This document shows positions 35,643 through 44,658 of a stretch of 56,871 bases of DNA, one piece after another (within the stretch, counting starts at the first letter, position 1; every line of letters starts with the position of its first letter). The DNA comes from Candidatus Humimonas hydrogenitrophica (GTDB lineage Bacteria > Gemmatimonadota > Gemmatimonadetes > Palauibacterales > Palauibacteraceae), in assembly GCA_947581615.1 (NCBI GenBank), contig CANPVD010000077.1:1-56871 (forward strand). The letters run 5' to 3'. The notes under the pieces are model-generated. The model saw nothing but the letters and a program-made list of their open reading frames with translations, did no database searches and was not told the DNA's origin. Position numbers and translations under genes: made by a program.

Positions 35643-36583
35643 GCACCGGCGCCGGACACCGCAGCGTGTGGGCGGCCCTCGTGGCCAACCTGTTCATCGC
35701 CGTCACCAAGTTCGTGGCCGCCGCCATCAGCGGGAGCTCGGCCCTGTTCACCGAGGGGATCCACTCGGTCGTCGACACCGGGAACCAGGGTCTCCTCCTC
35801 CTCGGCCTCGCGCGCGGCGCCCGACCACCGGACGAGGAGCATCCGTTCGGGCACGGGCGCGAAGTGTACTTCTGGAGCTTCGTGGTCGCGCTCCTCGTGT
35901 TCGCGGCCGGCGCCGGCGTTTCCCTGTACGAGGGGGTGATCCACGTCCTGGACCCGGCACCGATCCGGGACCTGGTGGTCAACTACATCGTGCTCGGGGT
36001 GGCCTTTCTGTTCGAGGCGGTGTCCCTCGTGGTGGCGGGCCGCGAGTTCCGCGAGCGCTCGGAAGGTCGAGGCTTCTTCCGGACGATCCGGGAGAGCAAG
36101 GACCCGACGGTGTACACGGTCGTCCTCGAGGACGGGGCGGCCCTGGTGGGGCTCGTTTTCGCCTTCGCGGGTAACCTCCTGTTCGATCTCACGGGAGCGC
36201 CCGCCTGGGACGGCGTGGCGTCGCTGGCGATCGGCGGTCTGCTGGCGGCGATCGCCGCGTGGCTGGCGCACGAAACGCAGGGGCTCCTGATCGGGGAGGC
36301 GGCGAATGAGCGCGTGCGCGACACGATCCGAGGGCTGGTCGAGCGCCAGACCGGGGTGGCGGCCGCGCGCCGGATGCTGACCACTCACCTGGGGCCCGAG
36401 GAGATCCTGGTCAACCTGTCGGTCGACTTCGATGACGGCCGCTCGGCGGCCGACGTGGAAGCTGCCACTCGCCAGCTCACGGCCCGCATCCGGGAGGCGC
36501 TCCCCCAGGTCCGCTGGGTGTTCGTGGAGACGACCGGCGACGAGGAGCCCGGGAGCGAACCCGGCCTCCCCGGGACGTCCTAG
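35639..36583 (+). CDS. Cation diffusion facilitator (CDF) family metal exporter
   Basis: This 314-residue protein has about six helices and the CDF ligands HSVVDTGNQ in helix 2 and ED in VVLEDGAALVGLVF in helix 5, then DGVASLAIGGLLAAIAAWLAHE. A cytoplasmic domain of about 90 residues ends the protein. CDF proteins export Zn, Fe, Mn, Co or related cations with proton antiport; the specificity is not readable. The GTG overlaps the wtpA-like stop by four bases, so it is translated with molybdenum genes. That placement is unusual. Confidence 0.9.
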   Translation: MSTGAGHRSVWAALVANLFIAVTKFVAAAISGSSALFTEGIHSVVDTGNQGLLLLGLARGARPPDEEHPFGHGREVYFWSFVVALLVFAAGAGVSLYEGVIHVLDPAPIRDLVVNYIVLGVAFLFEAVSLVVAGREFRERSEGRGFFRTIRESKDPTVYTVVLEDGAALVGLVFAFAGNLLFDLTGAPAWDGVASLAIGGLLAAIAAWLAHETQGLLIGEAANERVRDTIRGLVERQTGVAAARRMLTTHLGPEEILVNLSVDFDDGRSAADVEAATRQLTARIREALPQVRWVFVETTGDEEPGSEPGLPGTS

Positions 36584-36591
36584 GAGCGCTC

Positions 36592-37566
36592 GTGTCCCTC
36601 CGGAAGGTCGCGGCCGTGGGGCTGATCGCGGTGTGGGCGAGCTTGCTGCTGTGGCAGGCGCGCCGACTCTATCTGCGTCCCGAGGTCGCGCGGGTGGCTT
36701 CGGCCGCCCGACTCATCCCGCCGGGGGTGTCCTACTACGCGGTGAGTCGGGCCGGACGCCGCGTCGGCTGGGCCCAGAGCGCCGTGGACACGCTCCCCGG
36801 GAGTTCGGGATTTCGTCTCACCGACCGCATCGTGGTGGAGCTCCGGGCGCTGGCGGCGTCGGCGGGCGGTGAGCTGCCGTCTATCGGGGACTCGGATGCA
36901 GCGGCCGGGGGAAGCAGCCCGGACGCGGGGCCCGATACGTCGGCGGCCGGCGGCGCGCCGGGCACCGTCGAGATTCGGTCGGAGGCCCAGGTCGGACCGA
37001 CCCTGGCGCTGCAGTGGTTCCGCGCCACCTCCACCGGACTCCTGGGAGGGCTGTCGGCGCGCGGCGACGTCGAGGGCGACTCTCTGCTCCTGCTGCAGGC
37101 CACCGACTCGGCGGGCCGGGGGCGCGGGCCGGTCGACACGGTGCGGACGCACGGTCCCATCGTGTTCGAGAACGCGGTGCCACTTCGGGTGGCGGCCGAG
37201 GAGCGGGCCGGAGCCCGCGACAGCCTGCGCGTGCGCGTGTTCGACCCGCTCGCCATGGCCCCGCGCACCGTGACCCTGCGCATCCTCGAACGGGCGACGC
37301 GGACCTATCCGGACAGCGCCGACCGGGACTCGGTGAGCGGTCGGTGGGTGGCGGCCCGGCTCGACACGGTGCGGGCCTGGAAGGTGGCCCGGGAGCAGGG
37401 GGGGCTGAGCCTCACCTCCTGGGTGGACGAGGATGGCCGCATCCTGGAGGCGGACGTGGGTGGTCTCGAGCTTCGGCGTACGGCGTTCGAGCTGGCGTAC
37501 TACGAGTTCGAGGCGCTGGAGACGGAAAGGCGTGCACGGGACGCCGGCGCGAGAGGTGGCGGATGA
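36592..37566 (+). CDS. Uncharacterised membrane-anchored protein
   Basis: I do not recognise a named family for this 324-residue protein. One N-terminal anchor (VAAVGLIAVWASLLLWQA) precedes a large domain facing the periplasm with beta-rich patterns such as PPGVSYYAVSRAGRRVGWAQSAVDTLP and LTSWVDEDGRILEADVGGLELRRTAFEL. A Gly/Ser/Ala-rich linker lies near residues 95-120. It sits nine bases after the CDF gene and overlaps the next ABC ATPase start by four bases. It may be an extracytoplasmic part of that ABC system. Confidence 0.7.
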   Translation: MSLRKVAAVGLIAVWASLLLWQARRLYLRPEVARVASAARLIPPGVSYYAVSRAGRRVGWAQSAVDTLPGSSGFRLTDRIVVELRALAASAGGELPSIGDSDAAAGGSSPDAGPDTSAAGGAPGTVEIRSEAQVGPTLALQWFRATSTGLLGGLSARGDVEGDSLLLLQATDSAGRGRGPVDTVRTHGPIVFENAVPLRVAAEERAGARDSLRVRVFDPLAMAPRTVTLRILERATRTYPDSADRDSVSGRWVAARLDTVRAWKVAREQGGLSLTSWVDEDGRILEADVGGLELRRTAFELAYYEFEALETERRARDAGARGGG

Positions 37567-38333
37567 TCCGGGTCGAGGGCCTCGTGAAAAAGTACGGCGA
37601 GTTCGTGGCCGTGGACGGAGTCGACCTCGCGGTCGGATCCGGCGAAATCGTCGGCCTGCTCGGCCCCAACGGGGCGGGAAAGACGACCACCCTCCGCGTG
37701 ATCGTGGGGATCCTGGAGGCGGACGACGGCCGGGTGGAGGTGGATGGGCACGACGTGTCCAGCCAGCCCCTGGATGCCAAGCGCCGGCTGGGCTTCGTGC
37801 CCGACCGCCCGTTCGTGTACGAGAAGCTCACGGGAGAGGAGCTGCTGCGATTCTCGGCGGGCCTGCGCGGACGCGTCGGCCCCGAGGTCGATCGGCGCAT
37901 CGACGAGCTCCTCGAGCTCTGGGACCTGGGACCCTGGCGAGACGAGCTGGTGGAGTCCTACAGCCACGGGATGCGACAGAAGCTCATTCTCTCCTCCGCC
38001 CTCGTGCACGGCCCCTCCACCCTGGTCATCGACGAGCCCATGGTGGGCCTCGATCCCGCCGCCGCTCGGCTCCTGAAGCGGCTCCTCCGCCAGTTCGCCG
38101 ACCAGGGAGGGGCGGCGCTGATCTCCACGCACACGCTCGAGTTCGCCGAGGCGCTGTGCGACCGGCTGGAGGTGATCCGGAGCGGCACCATCCTGGCCAG
38201 CGGCACGATGGAGGAGCTGCGCCGGCAGGCGGCGACCGAGAGCGGGGACCTCGAGGAGGTGTTCCTGCGCCTGGTGGGGGGCATCGAGGAGCGCCGGATC
38301 GCGCGAGCGCTCACCGGGGATCCTCGGGCGTGA
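37563..38333 (+). CDS. ABC transporter ATP-binding protein
   Basis: This 256-residue ATPase has Walker A GPNGAGKTTT, the signature YSHGMRQKLIL and Walker B LVIDEPMVGLD, followed by ISTHTLEFAEALCD. The sequence type (ABC-2 exporter, CcmA/NatA-like) is not that of a molybdate importer. It is coupled by 4-base overlaps to the unknown before it and to the permease after it. The substrate is unknown. Confidence 0.92.
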   Translation: MIRVEGLVKKYGEFVAVDGVDLAVGSGEIVGLLGPNGAGKTTTLRVIVGILEADDGRVEVDGHDVSSQPLDAKRRLGFVPDRPFVYEKLTGEELLRFSAGLRGRVGPEVDRRIDELLELWDLGPWRDELVESYSHGMRQKLILSSALVHGPSTLVIDEPMVGLDPAAARLLKRLLRQFADQGGAALISTHTLEFAEALCDRLEVIRSGTILASGTMEELRRQAATESGDLEEVFLRLVGGIEERRIARALTGDPRA

Positions 38334-40024
38334 GGACCTGGCGGGAGTTCACCTGGCTCGTGCGGGTCAAGGCCCTGTCGGGCCTGGCGCGCGGGGCGCA
38401 CGGGGCGGGGCGGGCGGGCCGCATCGCGCTGGTCCTGGGCGTGGGCGGGCTGACCCTTCCCGGCATCTACCTGCTGCTGCTCCGCTTCCTCCGCTCGCTG
38501 CAGTCCACGGCGGAGGTGGGTCCGCTGCTGGCGGCCAAGCTGCTCGGCCTGGGGCTCATGCTCCTCCTGTCCATCCTGCTCCTGTCCAACCTGATCGCCG
38601 CGCTGTCGAGCTTCTTCCTGGCGCGCGACCTTCCGACCATCCTGGCGGCCCCCGTGGACTGGCTGGCGGTGTACGGCGCCCGCCTGGTCGAGACGGGCGT
38701 GAGCTCGTCGTGGATGGTGGCGCTCGTCCTCGTGCCGGTCCTGGCGGCGTACGGGAGGGTGTACGGCGCCGGGCCGGCCTACGTGGGCTATGCCGTCCTG
38801 GTCATCGTGCCTCTGCTGGTGATCCCCGCGGCGGCCGGGAGCGCCGTCACCCTCCTCCTGGTCCGGGTGTTCCCGGCTCGACGGACCCGGGACCTGCTCG
38901 GCGTGATCGCGGCGGCGGGCGTGGCGCTCCTGGTCCTCGGGCTCCGCATGCTCCGGCCGGAGCGGCTCGTGAACCCGGAGGGCTTCCGCAACCTCATGGA
39001 CTTCCTGGCCATCCTGCGGGGACCCTCCTCGCCCTGGCTGCCATCCCAGTGGACGGCGGATGCCCTCATGGGCTTCCTCCGGGGCCGCGCGGATCCCTTC
39101 CTCCCCGTGCTCCTGTGGGGGACGGCCGGGGGCGTGACCGCCCTCGGCGCCGTTCTCCACCAGCAGCACTACTCGACCTGCTACACGCGCGCCCAGGAGG
39201 GCGCCACGCGGCGAGTACGCTGGGGCCGGCTGTGGAACGGGCTCGGTCGGCTGCTCGCACCCCTGGGGCCGCAGCGCCGCGAGCTCGTGCTGAAGGACGC
39301 CCGCGTGTTCTTCCGGGACGCGACCCAGTGGTCGCAGCTCATCATCCTCGGCGTGCTCGTGGTCGTCTACGTGTACAACATGCGGGTCCTGCCGCTGCGA
39401 TCCAGCGAGTCCGTGGGGCGTTACCTGTCCTCCCTGGTGACGTTCCTGAACGTGGCCCTCACCGGGTTCGTGCTGGCCGCCATCGCGGCGCGCTTCGTGT
39501 TCCCGGCCCTGAGCCTCGAGGGACGGACGCTGTGGCTGCTGCGGTCCTCGCCGCTGCCGGCGTCGTCCCTCCTGTGGTCCAAGTTCTGGTCGGGGATGGT
39601 GCCGCTCCTGGTGCTCGCCCTGGCGCTCACCCTGCTCACCACCGCCGGGCTCGGCGTGGGCCCCGAGGTCACGCTCCTGTCGGTCGTCACGGTCACGGGC
39701 CTCACCACCACCTTCACGGCTCAGGCGCTGGCCTGGGGCATCGCCTACCCCAAGTTCGAGAGCGAGAACGCGGCCCAGATTCCGACGTCCATCGGGGGCC
39801 TCCTGTTCATGCTCGGCGCCCTGTTGACACTGGGGATCGTGGTCGCCTTCCAGCTGTGGGCCATGCGCGGATGGGTGCGGAGCGGCCTGCCGTGGCGCCA
39901 GGCCAGGCCGCCGTCCGCGGAGGAGATGGGGGTGGCGATCGGCTTCACCGTGGCCCTGTGCGCGGTGAGCGGCGCCCTGGCCTACCGGGACGCGCGCCGC
40001 CGGCTGGAACGGCTGGAGGCGTAG
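38330..40024 (+). CDS. ABC exporter permease (ABC-2-like)
   Basis: This 564-residue membrane protein has about twelve hydrophobic segments, starting with VLGVGGLTLPGIYLLLLRFL and including VLKDARVFFRDATQWSQLIILGVLVVVYVYN and LSLEGRTLWLLRSSPLPASSLLWSKFW, which is typical of putative ABC exporter permeases of this type. It pairs with the ATPase it overlaps by four bases (GTGA). Its GTG start follows from that overlap; the open frame farther upstream is the shadow of the ATPase gene. It ends the plus-strand operon that starts at 32933. Confidence 0.87.
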   Translation: MRTWREFTWLVRVKALSGLARGAHGAGRAGRIALVLGVGGLTLPGIYLLLLRFLRSLQSTAEVGPLLAAKLLGLGLMLLLSILLLSNLIAALSSFFLARDLPTILAAPVDWLAVYGARLVETGVSSSWMVALVLVPVLAAYGRVYGAGPAYVGYAVLVIVPLLVIPAAAGSAVTLLLVRVFPARRTRDLLGVIAAAGVALLVLGLRMLRPERLVNPEGFRNLMDFLAILRGPSSPWLPSQWTADALMGFLRGRADPFLPVLLWGTAGGVTALGAVLHQQHYSTCYTRAQEGATRRVRWGRLWNGLGRLLAPLGPQRRELVLKDARVFFRDATQWSQLIILGVLVVVYVYNMRVLPLRSSESVGRYLSSLVTFLNVALTGFVLAAIAARFVFPALSLEGRTLWLLRSSPLPASSLLWSKFWSGMVPLLVLALALTLLTTAGLGVGPEVTLLSVVTVTGLTTTFTAQALAWGIAYPKFESENAAQIPTSIGGLLFMLGALLTLGIVVAFQLWAMRGWVRSGLPWRQARPPSAEEMGVAIGFTVALCAVSGALAYRDARRRLERLEA

Positions 40025-40057
40025 CGCGGGGCGTCCGTCCGCCGCGCCCAGAAGGTC

Positions 40058-41167
40058 CTAGCGTCGCTCCCGGTGGATGGGCCACCGGTCCACCACTTCC
40101 TCGCCCACCACCACGTGATAGACGTCGAAACAGGCCGCCGTGAGGCAGGAGTGGTTGGGCAGGACGCGGACCCGCGTACCGTGGGGGAGCCTTCCGTGGA
40201 CGATTCCGTGCTCCTGGCTCAGGGAGACGAGCCGCACGTCGGTTCGCAGGCCGTGGGCCGGCTCGTCGGCGAAGAGCTCTCCCATCGAGCGCGGTTCGCT
40301 CCCGGCCCGGCCGCCGGGTCCCGGATCGGAGGATAGGGCCAGGGCCCCCGCGTCGACGACGCAGTGGTCCGAGCCGGGCTGGGAGGACACGACGGTGGCG
40401 GCCACGCTGAGCGCGCAGTCGCCGGCCGCGCACGAGCCGAGGACCACCTGGGTGTAGTCGTAGAACGCGTAGTTGCCGGGCCGGGCCTCGTCGACCCCCT
40501 CGAGCGACCTGGCGGCGGACATGGCCGGGGTGGACCCGACGCTCACGGCGGGCACCACGATCCCGGCCGACCGGAGGCGCTCCGCGGCGCCGGCCATCAC
40601 GCTGCGCTCCTGTTCGGCCGCCGCCGCCAGCGCCTCCCGTCCACGGGCGTGGTACGCCTGGCCGGAGTGCGTGAGGAGCCCGTCGAACACGAGCGTGCGC
40701 GAGGACGCCAGGGCGTCGGCCAGCTCCGCCAGCCGGGTCCCCCCGGGGTCGAGTCCCGCGCGTCCGTAGCCGCAGTCGACCTTCAGCCACACGTGGAAAG
40801 CGTGGCCCGAGGCCTCCAGCGACCGGACGGCCTCGGGTCCGTCGGCCAGGACCCGGAGACGCGCGCTCTCTCCGTCCAGACGAGACGCCTCCTCGATGCG
40901 GCCCGGGATGACCGGGAACGCCCAGGTCATGTCGTCGAAGCCGGCTGCCGCGAAGGCCCGGGCCTCGTCCAGCGTCGAGACCGTGATGCCCCGGGCGCCC
41001 CGCTCGCGCTGCAGCCGTCCGATCTCGATGCACTTGTGAGTCTTGATGTGCGGACGCAGGTGGACTCCGAGGGCATCGGCGCGTCCGGCCATCCGGTCCA
41101 GGTTGCGCTCCAGAACCTCGAGGTCGAGGAGGAGCGCGGGCGTGGGCAGGTCGTGGAGGGTCGTCAT
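40058..41167 (-). CDS. DSD1-family PLP enzyme (D-threonine aldolase/D-serine dehydratase-like)
   Basis: This 369-residue protein is a fold-type III PLP enzyme. The N-terminus PTPALLLDLEVLERNLDRMAGRAD and HIKTHKCIEIGRLQ contains the Lys expected to bind PLP. The C-terminus has PNHSCLTAACFD, where His and Cys match the zinc ligands of eukaryotic-type D-serine dehydratase. It acts on a D-hydroxy amino acid; aldolase and dehydratase activities cannot be separated by sequence. The ATG at 41167 starts the family sequence. It is alone, convergent with the ABC permease gene and divergent from modBC. Confidence 0.85.
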   Translation of the reverse strand: MTTLHDLPTPALLLDLEVLERNLDRMAGRADALGVHLRPHIKTHKCIEIGRLQRERGARGITVSTLDEARAFAAAGFDDMTWAFPVIPGRIEEASRLDGESARLRVLADGPEAVRSLEASGHAFHVWLKVDCGYGRAGLDPGGTRLAELADALASSRTLVFDGLLTHSGQAYHARGREALAAAAEQERSVMAGAAERLRSAGIVVPAVSVGSTPAMSAARSLEGVDEARPGNYAFYDYTQVVLGSCAAGDCALSVAATVVSSQPGSDHCVVDAGALALSSDPGPGGRAGSEPRSMGELFADEPAHGLRTDVRLVSLSQEHGIVHGRLPHGTRVRVLPNHSCLTAACFDVYHVVVGEEVVDRWPIHRERR

Positions 41168-41248
41168 GATGGGCAAGGTAGGGGGGGCGCGCGGCGGCCG
41201 CGACGCCGGACGCCCGTCCGCCACGACGCTGGACCATCGGCCGGCGGG

Positions 41249-41267
41249 GCCGCATCGTGCGCGTCGG
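41249..41267. promoter_or_regulatory. Motif before modBC resembling the 32856-32875 site
   Basis: The 19 bases gccgcatcgtgcgcgtcgg match 32856-32875 at the first ten and last five positions, with one base fewer in the middle. The site lies in the 152-base divergent gap, about 50 bases before the modBC start. The rest of the gap shows nothing more. It is a low-confidence shared operator candidate. Confidence 0.25.
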
Positions 41268-41319
41268 AGCGGGGAGCGAGGGTCGGGGACGCGGACGTCC
41301 CACCGGGAAGGAGGCGAGC

Positions 41320-43374
41320 GTGGACGGTCGCGGGCACGGCGGGAGGTCGGACCGGAAGCTCCCCCGCGTGTTCTACCTGCTGGCCGGCCTGGTGCTCGTC
41401 TACTTCCTCCTGCCGCTCGTCCTCTTCCTGCCCGACGTGTCGCTCGCGCGTCTCGGGGCGGAGCTGGCGGGGGGTGGACTGGCGCGCGCCGTCGCCGTGT
41501 CGCTGGGCAGCGCCACCCTGGCGACCGCCCTGGCGGGGCTGTGCGGCGTTCCGCTCGGCTACCTGCTGGCACGGGATGCGGTCCGGCCCGCCGGGTTGGT
41601 GCGCGTGCTGTCCCTCGTCCCGCTCGTCCTGCCGCCGATCGCCGCAGGGGTCCTCCTGCTCAACGTGTTCGGGCCCTCGGGTCTCATCGGCGGGCTGCTC
41701 CAGGCGGCCGGATGGAGCTTCGTCAACGCTTTCGGCGGCATCGTACTCGCACAGTGTTTCGTGGTGGCTCCCTTCGTGATCCTGTCCGCCGAGGCGGCGT
41801 TCCGGGCGCTCGATCCGACGCTGGAGGAGGCGGCCACCACGCTGGGGCAGTCCAGGGGCCGGGTATTCCGGCGCGTGTCCCTCCCGCTGGCCCGTCACGG
41901 CCTGGCGGCGGGGCTGGCCCTGGCGTGGACACGGGCGGCCGGCGAGTTCGGCGCCACGATGGTGCTGGCCTACCATCCCCACTCCCTGCCCGTCTACCTG
42001 TGGGTCCAGCTGACCAGCACGGGTCTCGGCGCCGCCCTGCCCGTGGCCCTCGTGGCCCTCTTCCTGGCGGGAGTCGTGCTCGCCGCCGCGCAGGCGCTGG
42101 CGGGGCGCGAGGGCGCGACGCCGGCCGACCGCAGCCTGCGCGGTCCGGCGCGCCGGACCGCTGCGAGTCCCGGCGGCGCGCCGCGTCGCTTCGCCGGGAG
42201 CGGTGCGCCCGAACGGGAAGCGGCGGCCCCGGCGCCCACCTCTCCGGGTCCCGTCCTCTCCCTGGATGTCGAGCACCGCCTCGGCGACTTCCACCTGCGT
42301 GCTCGCCTCGAGGTGGCGCGGGAGATCGTCACCCTGTTCGGTCCATCGGGGGCGGGAAAGACCACGCTCCTCCGCCTGGCCGCCGGCCTGGAGCGGCCGA
42401 GGAGCGGCCGGGTGGCGGTGGGCGGAAGCGACGCGTTCGTCTCTGAGGACGAGCCGGGAGGCCCCCGCTGGGTGCCGGCCGAGGGCCGCGCCGTGGGTAT
42501 GGTGTTTCAGCGGCCGGCCCTGTTTCCGCACCTGACGGTGTGGGAGAACGTCCTGTTCGGTGCCGGCGCGCGCCCGGGCTCGGCCGCCCGCTCCGAGGTG
42601 GCCGGGCTCCTGGGGATGGCCAGGCTGGACGGCCTGGAGACGCGTTATCCCTCCGAGCTGTCGGGCGGGCAGCAACAGCGGGTCGCGCTCGCCCGCGCGC
42701 TCCTTCGCCGACCGTCCGTCCTCCTCCTGGACGAGCCCTTCTCCGGCCTGGACAGCAACATGAAGGAGCAGCTCCTGCTGGACGTGCACGACATCCAGAG
42801 GTCGCGCGGGCTGGGCGTCCTCTACATCACGCACGACCTGCGGGACGCGTGCTCGCTGGGGGACCGCATGGCCGTGATCGCCGACGGGCGCATCGCCCAG
42901 GTGGGAGCGCCCCTGGAGGTGATTCGCCGGCCGGCGAGCCTGGACGTGGCCCGCTTCGTGGGAACCCGGAACCTTCTGCCGGGCCGGGTGGAAGCGGTCG
43001 AGGGGGGGACGGTCGCCGTGAGACTGGAGGGCGGGCCGGTGCTCCGCGCCTCGGGCGCTGTCCCCTGCGCTCCCGGCGAGGAGGTGGTCGCCTGTGTCCG
43101 CCCCGAGGCCGTGGACCTGGTCGAGTCGGGGACGACGGGGGACGGTGAGGACGCGACCCTCCTGCCGGGCCGTGTCGTCCTGGAGCGGCTTCGCGGGGCG
43201 ACCTCGACCCTGACCCTCGCCCTGGAAGGCGCGGGGCAGGAGGTCCGGGCCGCGGCGCCACTGCGCGTGGAGGTCGAAGTCCCCGTCCGCTCCTACGAGG
43301 CACTCGGGGGACATCGGAGGGACCGGTGGGTGCTGAGGATCCGTCCCTCCGTGGTGCACATCCTGCCCTCCTGA
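41320..43374 (+). CDS. Molybdate/tungstate ABC transporter, fused permease and ATPase (ModB-ModC)
   Basis: This 684-residue protein joins both transport parts. Residues 20-265 are a ModB-like permease with five or six helices and the EAA loop EEAATTLGQSRGRVFRRVSLPLA. After a Pro/Ala/Gly linker (about 270-315) comes a ModC-like ATPase: GPSGAGKTT, LSGGQQQRVALARAL, LLLDEPFSGLD, and a terminal TOBE-like region (GTRNLLPGRVEAV, VVACVRPEAVDL). The GTG at 41320 was chosen because GGAAGGAGG stands upstream; a start at 41257 is possible. The matching binding protein is at 34629-35642. The two are separated by other genes, though both serve molybdenum uptake. Confidence 0.9.
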   Translation: MDGRGHGGRSDRKLPRVFYLLAGLVLVYFLLPLVLFLPDVSLARLGAELAGGGLARAVAVSLGSATLATALAGLCGVPLGYLLARDAVRPAGLVRVLSLVPLVLPPIAAGVLLLNVFGPSGLIGGLLQAAGWSFVNAFGGIVLAQCFVVAPFVILSAEAAFRALDPTLEEAATTLGQSRGRVFRRVSLPLARHGLAAGLALAWTRAAGEFGATMVLAYHPHSLPVYLWVQLTSTGLGAALPVALVALFLAGVVLAAAQALAGREGATPADRSLRGPARRTAASPGGAPRRFAGSGAPEREAAAPAPTSPGPVLSLDVEHRLGDFHLRARLEVAREIVTLFGPSGAGKTTLLRLAAGLERPRSGRVAVGGSDAFVSEDEPGGPRWVPAEGRAVGMVFQRPALFPHLTVWENVLFGAGARPGSAARSEVAGLLGMARLDGLETRYPSELSGGQQQRVALARALLRRPSVLLLDEPFSGLDSNMKEQLLLDVHDIQRSRGLGVLYITHDLRDACSLGDRMAVIADGRIAQVGAPLEVIRRPASLDVARFVGTRNLLPGRVEAVEGGTVAVRLEGGPVLRASGAVPCAPGEEVVACVRPEAVDLVESGTTGDGEDATLLPGRVVLERLRGATSTLTLALEGAGQEVRAAAPLRVEVEVPVRSYEALGGHRRDRWVLRIRPSVVHILPS

Positions 43375-43437
43375 CGCCCCGATCCGGATGTGACGCGCGG
43401 TCGACCTCCCTCGTCACCGGGATGCTGACGGTTGAGC

Positions 43438-43477
43438 GCGTGCTGGTGCCGGGCGCCGCGGTGCCCGGCGAGCACGC
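43438..43477. terminator. Stem-loop between modBC and the DUF4382 gene
   Basis: GCGTGCT (43438-43444) pairs with AGCACGC (43471-43477) and GCCGGGC (43448-43454) with GCCCGGC (43463-43469), leaving an eight-base loop. The hairpin lies about 65 bases after the modBC stop and 32 before the next ATG. It could end the modBC transcript or structure the leader of the next gene. Confidence 0.45.
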
Positions 43478-43509
43478 GGCGAGCGATCTCGGGATGAGAG
43501 AGGGAATCG

Positions 43510-44532
43510 ATGTCTGAGGATGTCACGGAAGGACGCGCGGAGCGCGGCGGAGAGCGTCGCGGACGGCGCGCTCGCGCGCGGGCGGGGATTCTCGCCGGAG
43601 CCGTCGCGGCGGCGCTGGCGCTCGGGGCGTGCGGCCAGAGTGGTGTGACCGCGCCGGCCGGATCGCCGCGGGTCTCGCTCCTGCTCAAGGACGCGCCCGG
43701 CGATGTGACGCACGCCTGGGTGGACGTGAAGGAGGTGTATCTTCAGGGCCGGGTCTCGGACTCGGGCGCCTCCGACTCCGGGCGCGTGGTGCTCCTCGAC
43801 AAGGAGACCGGCCTCATCGACCTCACGCGGCTCGCCGACAGCACCATGAAGCTGGCGGACCAGGTCGTGGTGCCCGCCGGCACGTACTCGCAGCTGCGAC
43901 TGGTTCTGGGAGGCGCCGTGGTGGAGACGTCGACCGGGGTATACTCCCTGGACGGCGCGGTGCCCCCGAACGGCGATGTGAGCGCCCCCACGGGTCGACT
44001 GCGGTGTCCGAGCTGCCAGCAGTCGGGCCTCAAGGTGAATCTGCCGGGCGGTGCGCTCGACCTCCAGACCGGCTCCAAGGTCCTGGTCCTGGACTTCGAC
44101 GTGACGCAGAGCTTCGGCCACGTGGCCGGCGCCTCGGGCGCGTGGGTCATGCACCCGGTGATCCGCACCTCCACCGTCGAGACCAGCGGCTCGATCGAGG
44201 GGAAGGTCACGCTGGCCGACAGCGTCACAGTGCCGGCCTGCGGCGGCTCCGACCGGTCGATCCAGGACTTCGTGCCGACGGCCACGGCCACCCCGGACAC
44301 CAGTAGCGTGACCGAGCAGGGCGCGGTGCAGGCCGACGGTAGCTACGCGATCGACTACCTGGCGCCGGCCACATGGACGATGGGTTACGTCGAGGCCACG
44401 GGATACGATGGCGGCGACACGCTCCGCTTCACGGCGACGGCCGATCCCGCCACGGTCGATGTGACCTCCGGTGCGACGGCCTCGTCCGATTTCACGGTGA
44501 CCGGCGCCGAGTGCTCGGCCGCGGGGGGATGA
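43510..44532 (+). CDS. DUF4382 lipoprotein
   Basis: This 340-residue protein has a basic N-terminus (18 Arg/Glu-rich residues), a lipoprotein signal (GAVAAALALGAC, Cys41) and a DUF4382 domain: RVSLLLKDAPGDVTHAWVDVKEVYL, LIDLTRLADSTMKLADQVVVPAGTYSQLRLVL and VLDFDVTQSF. The C-terminal third (about 225-335) resembles a carboxypeptidase-regulatory-like beta fold (SIEGKVTLADS, YAIDYLAPATWTMGYVEATGY). The function is unknown; DUF4382 proteins are exported and common in Bacteroidota-like phyla. It precedes an ECF sigma module but is separated from it by 126 bases. Confidence 0.8.
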   Translation: MSEDVTEGRAERGGERRGRRARARAGILAGAVAAALALGACGQSGVTAPAGSPRVSLLLKDAPGDVTHAWVDVKEVYLQGRVSDSGASDSGRVVLLDKETGLIDLTRLADSTMKLADQVVVPAGTYSQLRLVLGGAVVETSTGVYSLDGAVPPNGDVSAPTGRLRCPSCQQSGLKVNLPGGALDLQTGSKVLVLDFDVTQSFGHVAGASGAWVMHPVIRTSTVETSGSIEGKVTLADSVTVPACGGSDRSIQDFVPTATATPDTSSVTEQGAVQADGSYAIDYLAPATWTMGYVEATGYDGGDTLRFTATADPATVDVTSGATASSDFTVTGAECSAAGG

Positions 44533-44590
44533 TGGCCGGACCCGCCTCGTTGTCAGGGACCGCCGCGGGCGTCAAGTTGGCATGGGCGTC

Positions 44591-44613
44591 GGCGGCGGAT
44601 CTCGTCCGCCGTC
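44591..44613 (+). terminator. Stem-loop after the DUF4382 gene
   Basis: CGGCGGA (44593-44599) pairs with TCCGCCG (44605-44611) around TCTCG, and the stem extends by a wobble and a G-C pair. It lies about 60 bases after the stop and about 45 before the sigma factor GTG. No T run. Confidence 0.35.
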
Positions 44614-44658
44614 CATCCGGCAGCGCCGGACTGGTGAGCGTGACCCGACGAGGAGGCG

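Noticed and set aside
37563-38333. The ABC ATPase as the missing partner of the MacB-type permease
   Set aside because: Its type is ABC-2 exporter and it is coupled to its own permease; MacB ATPases are of a different class.
41164-43359. A 731-residue frame antisense to modBC
   Set aside because: Shadow of the transporter gene, with biased composition and no recognisable domain.
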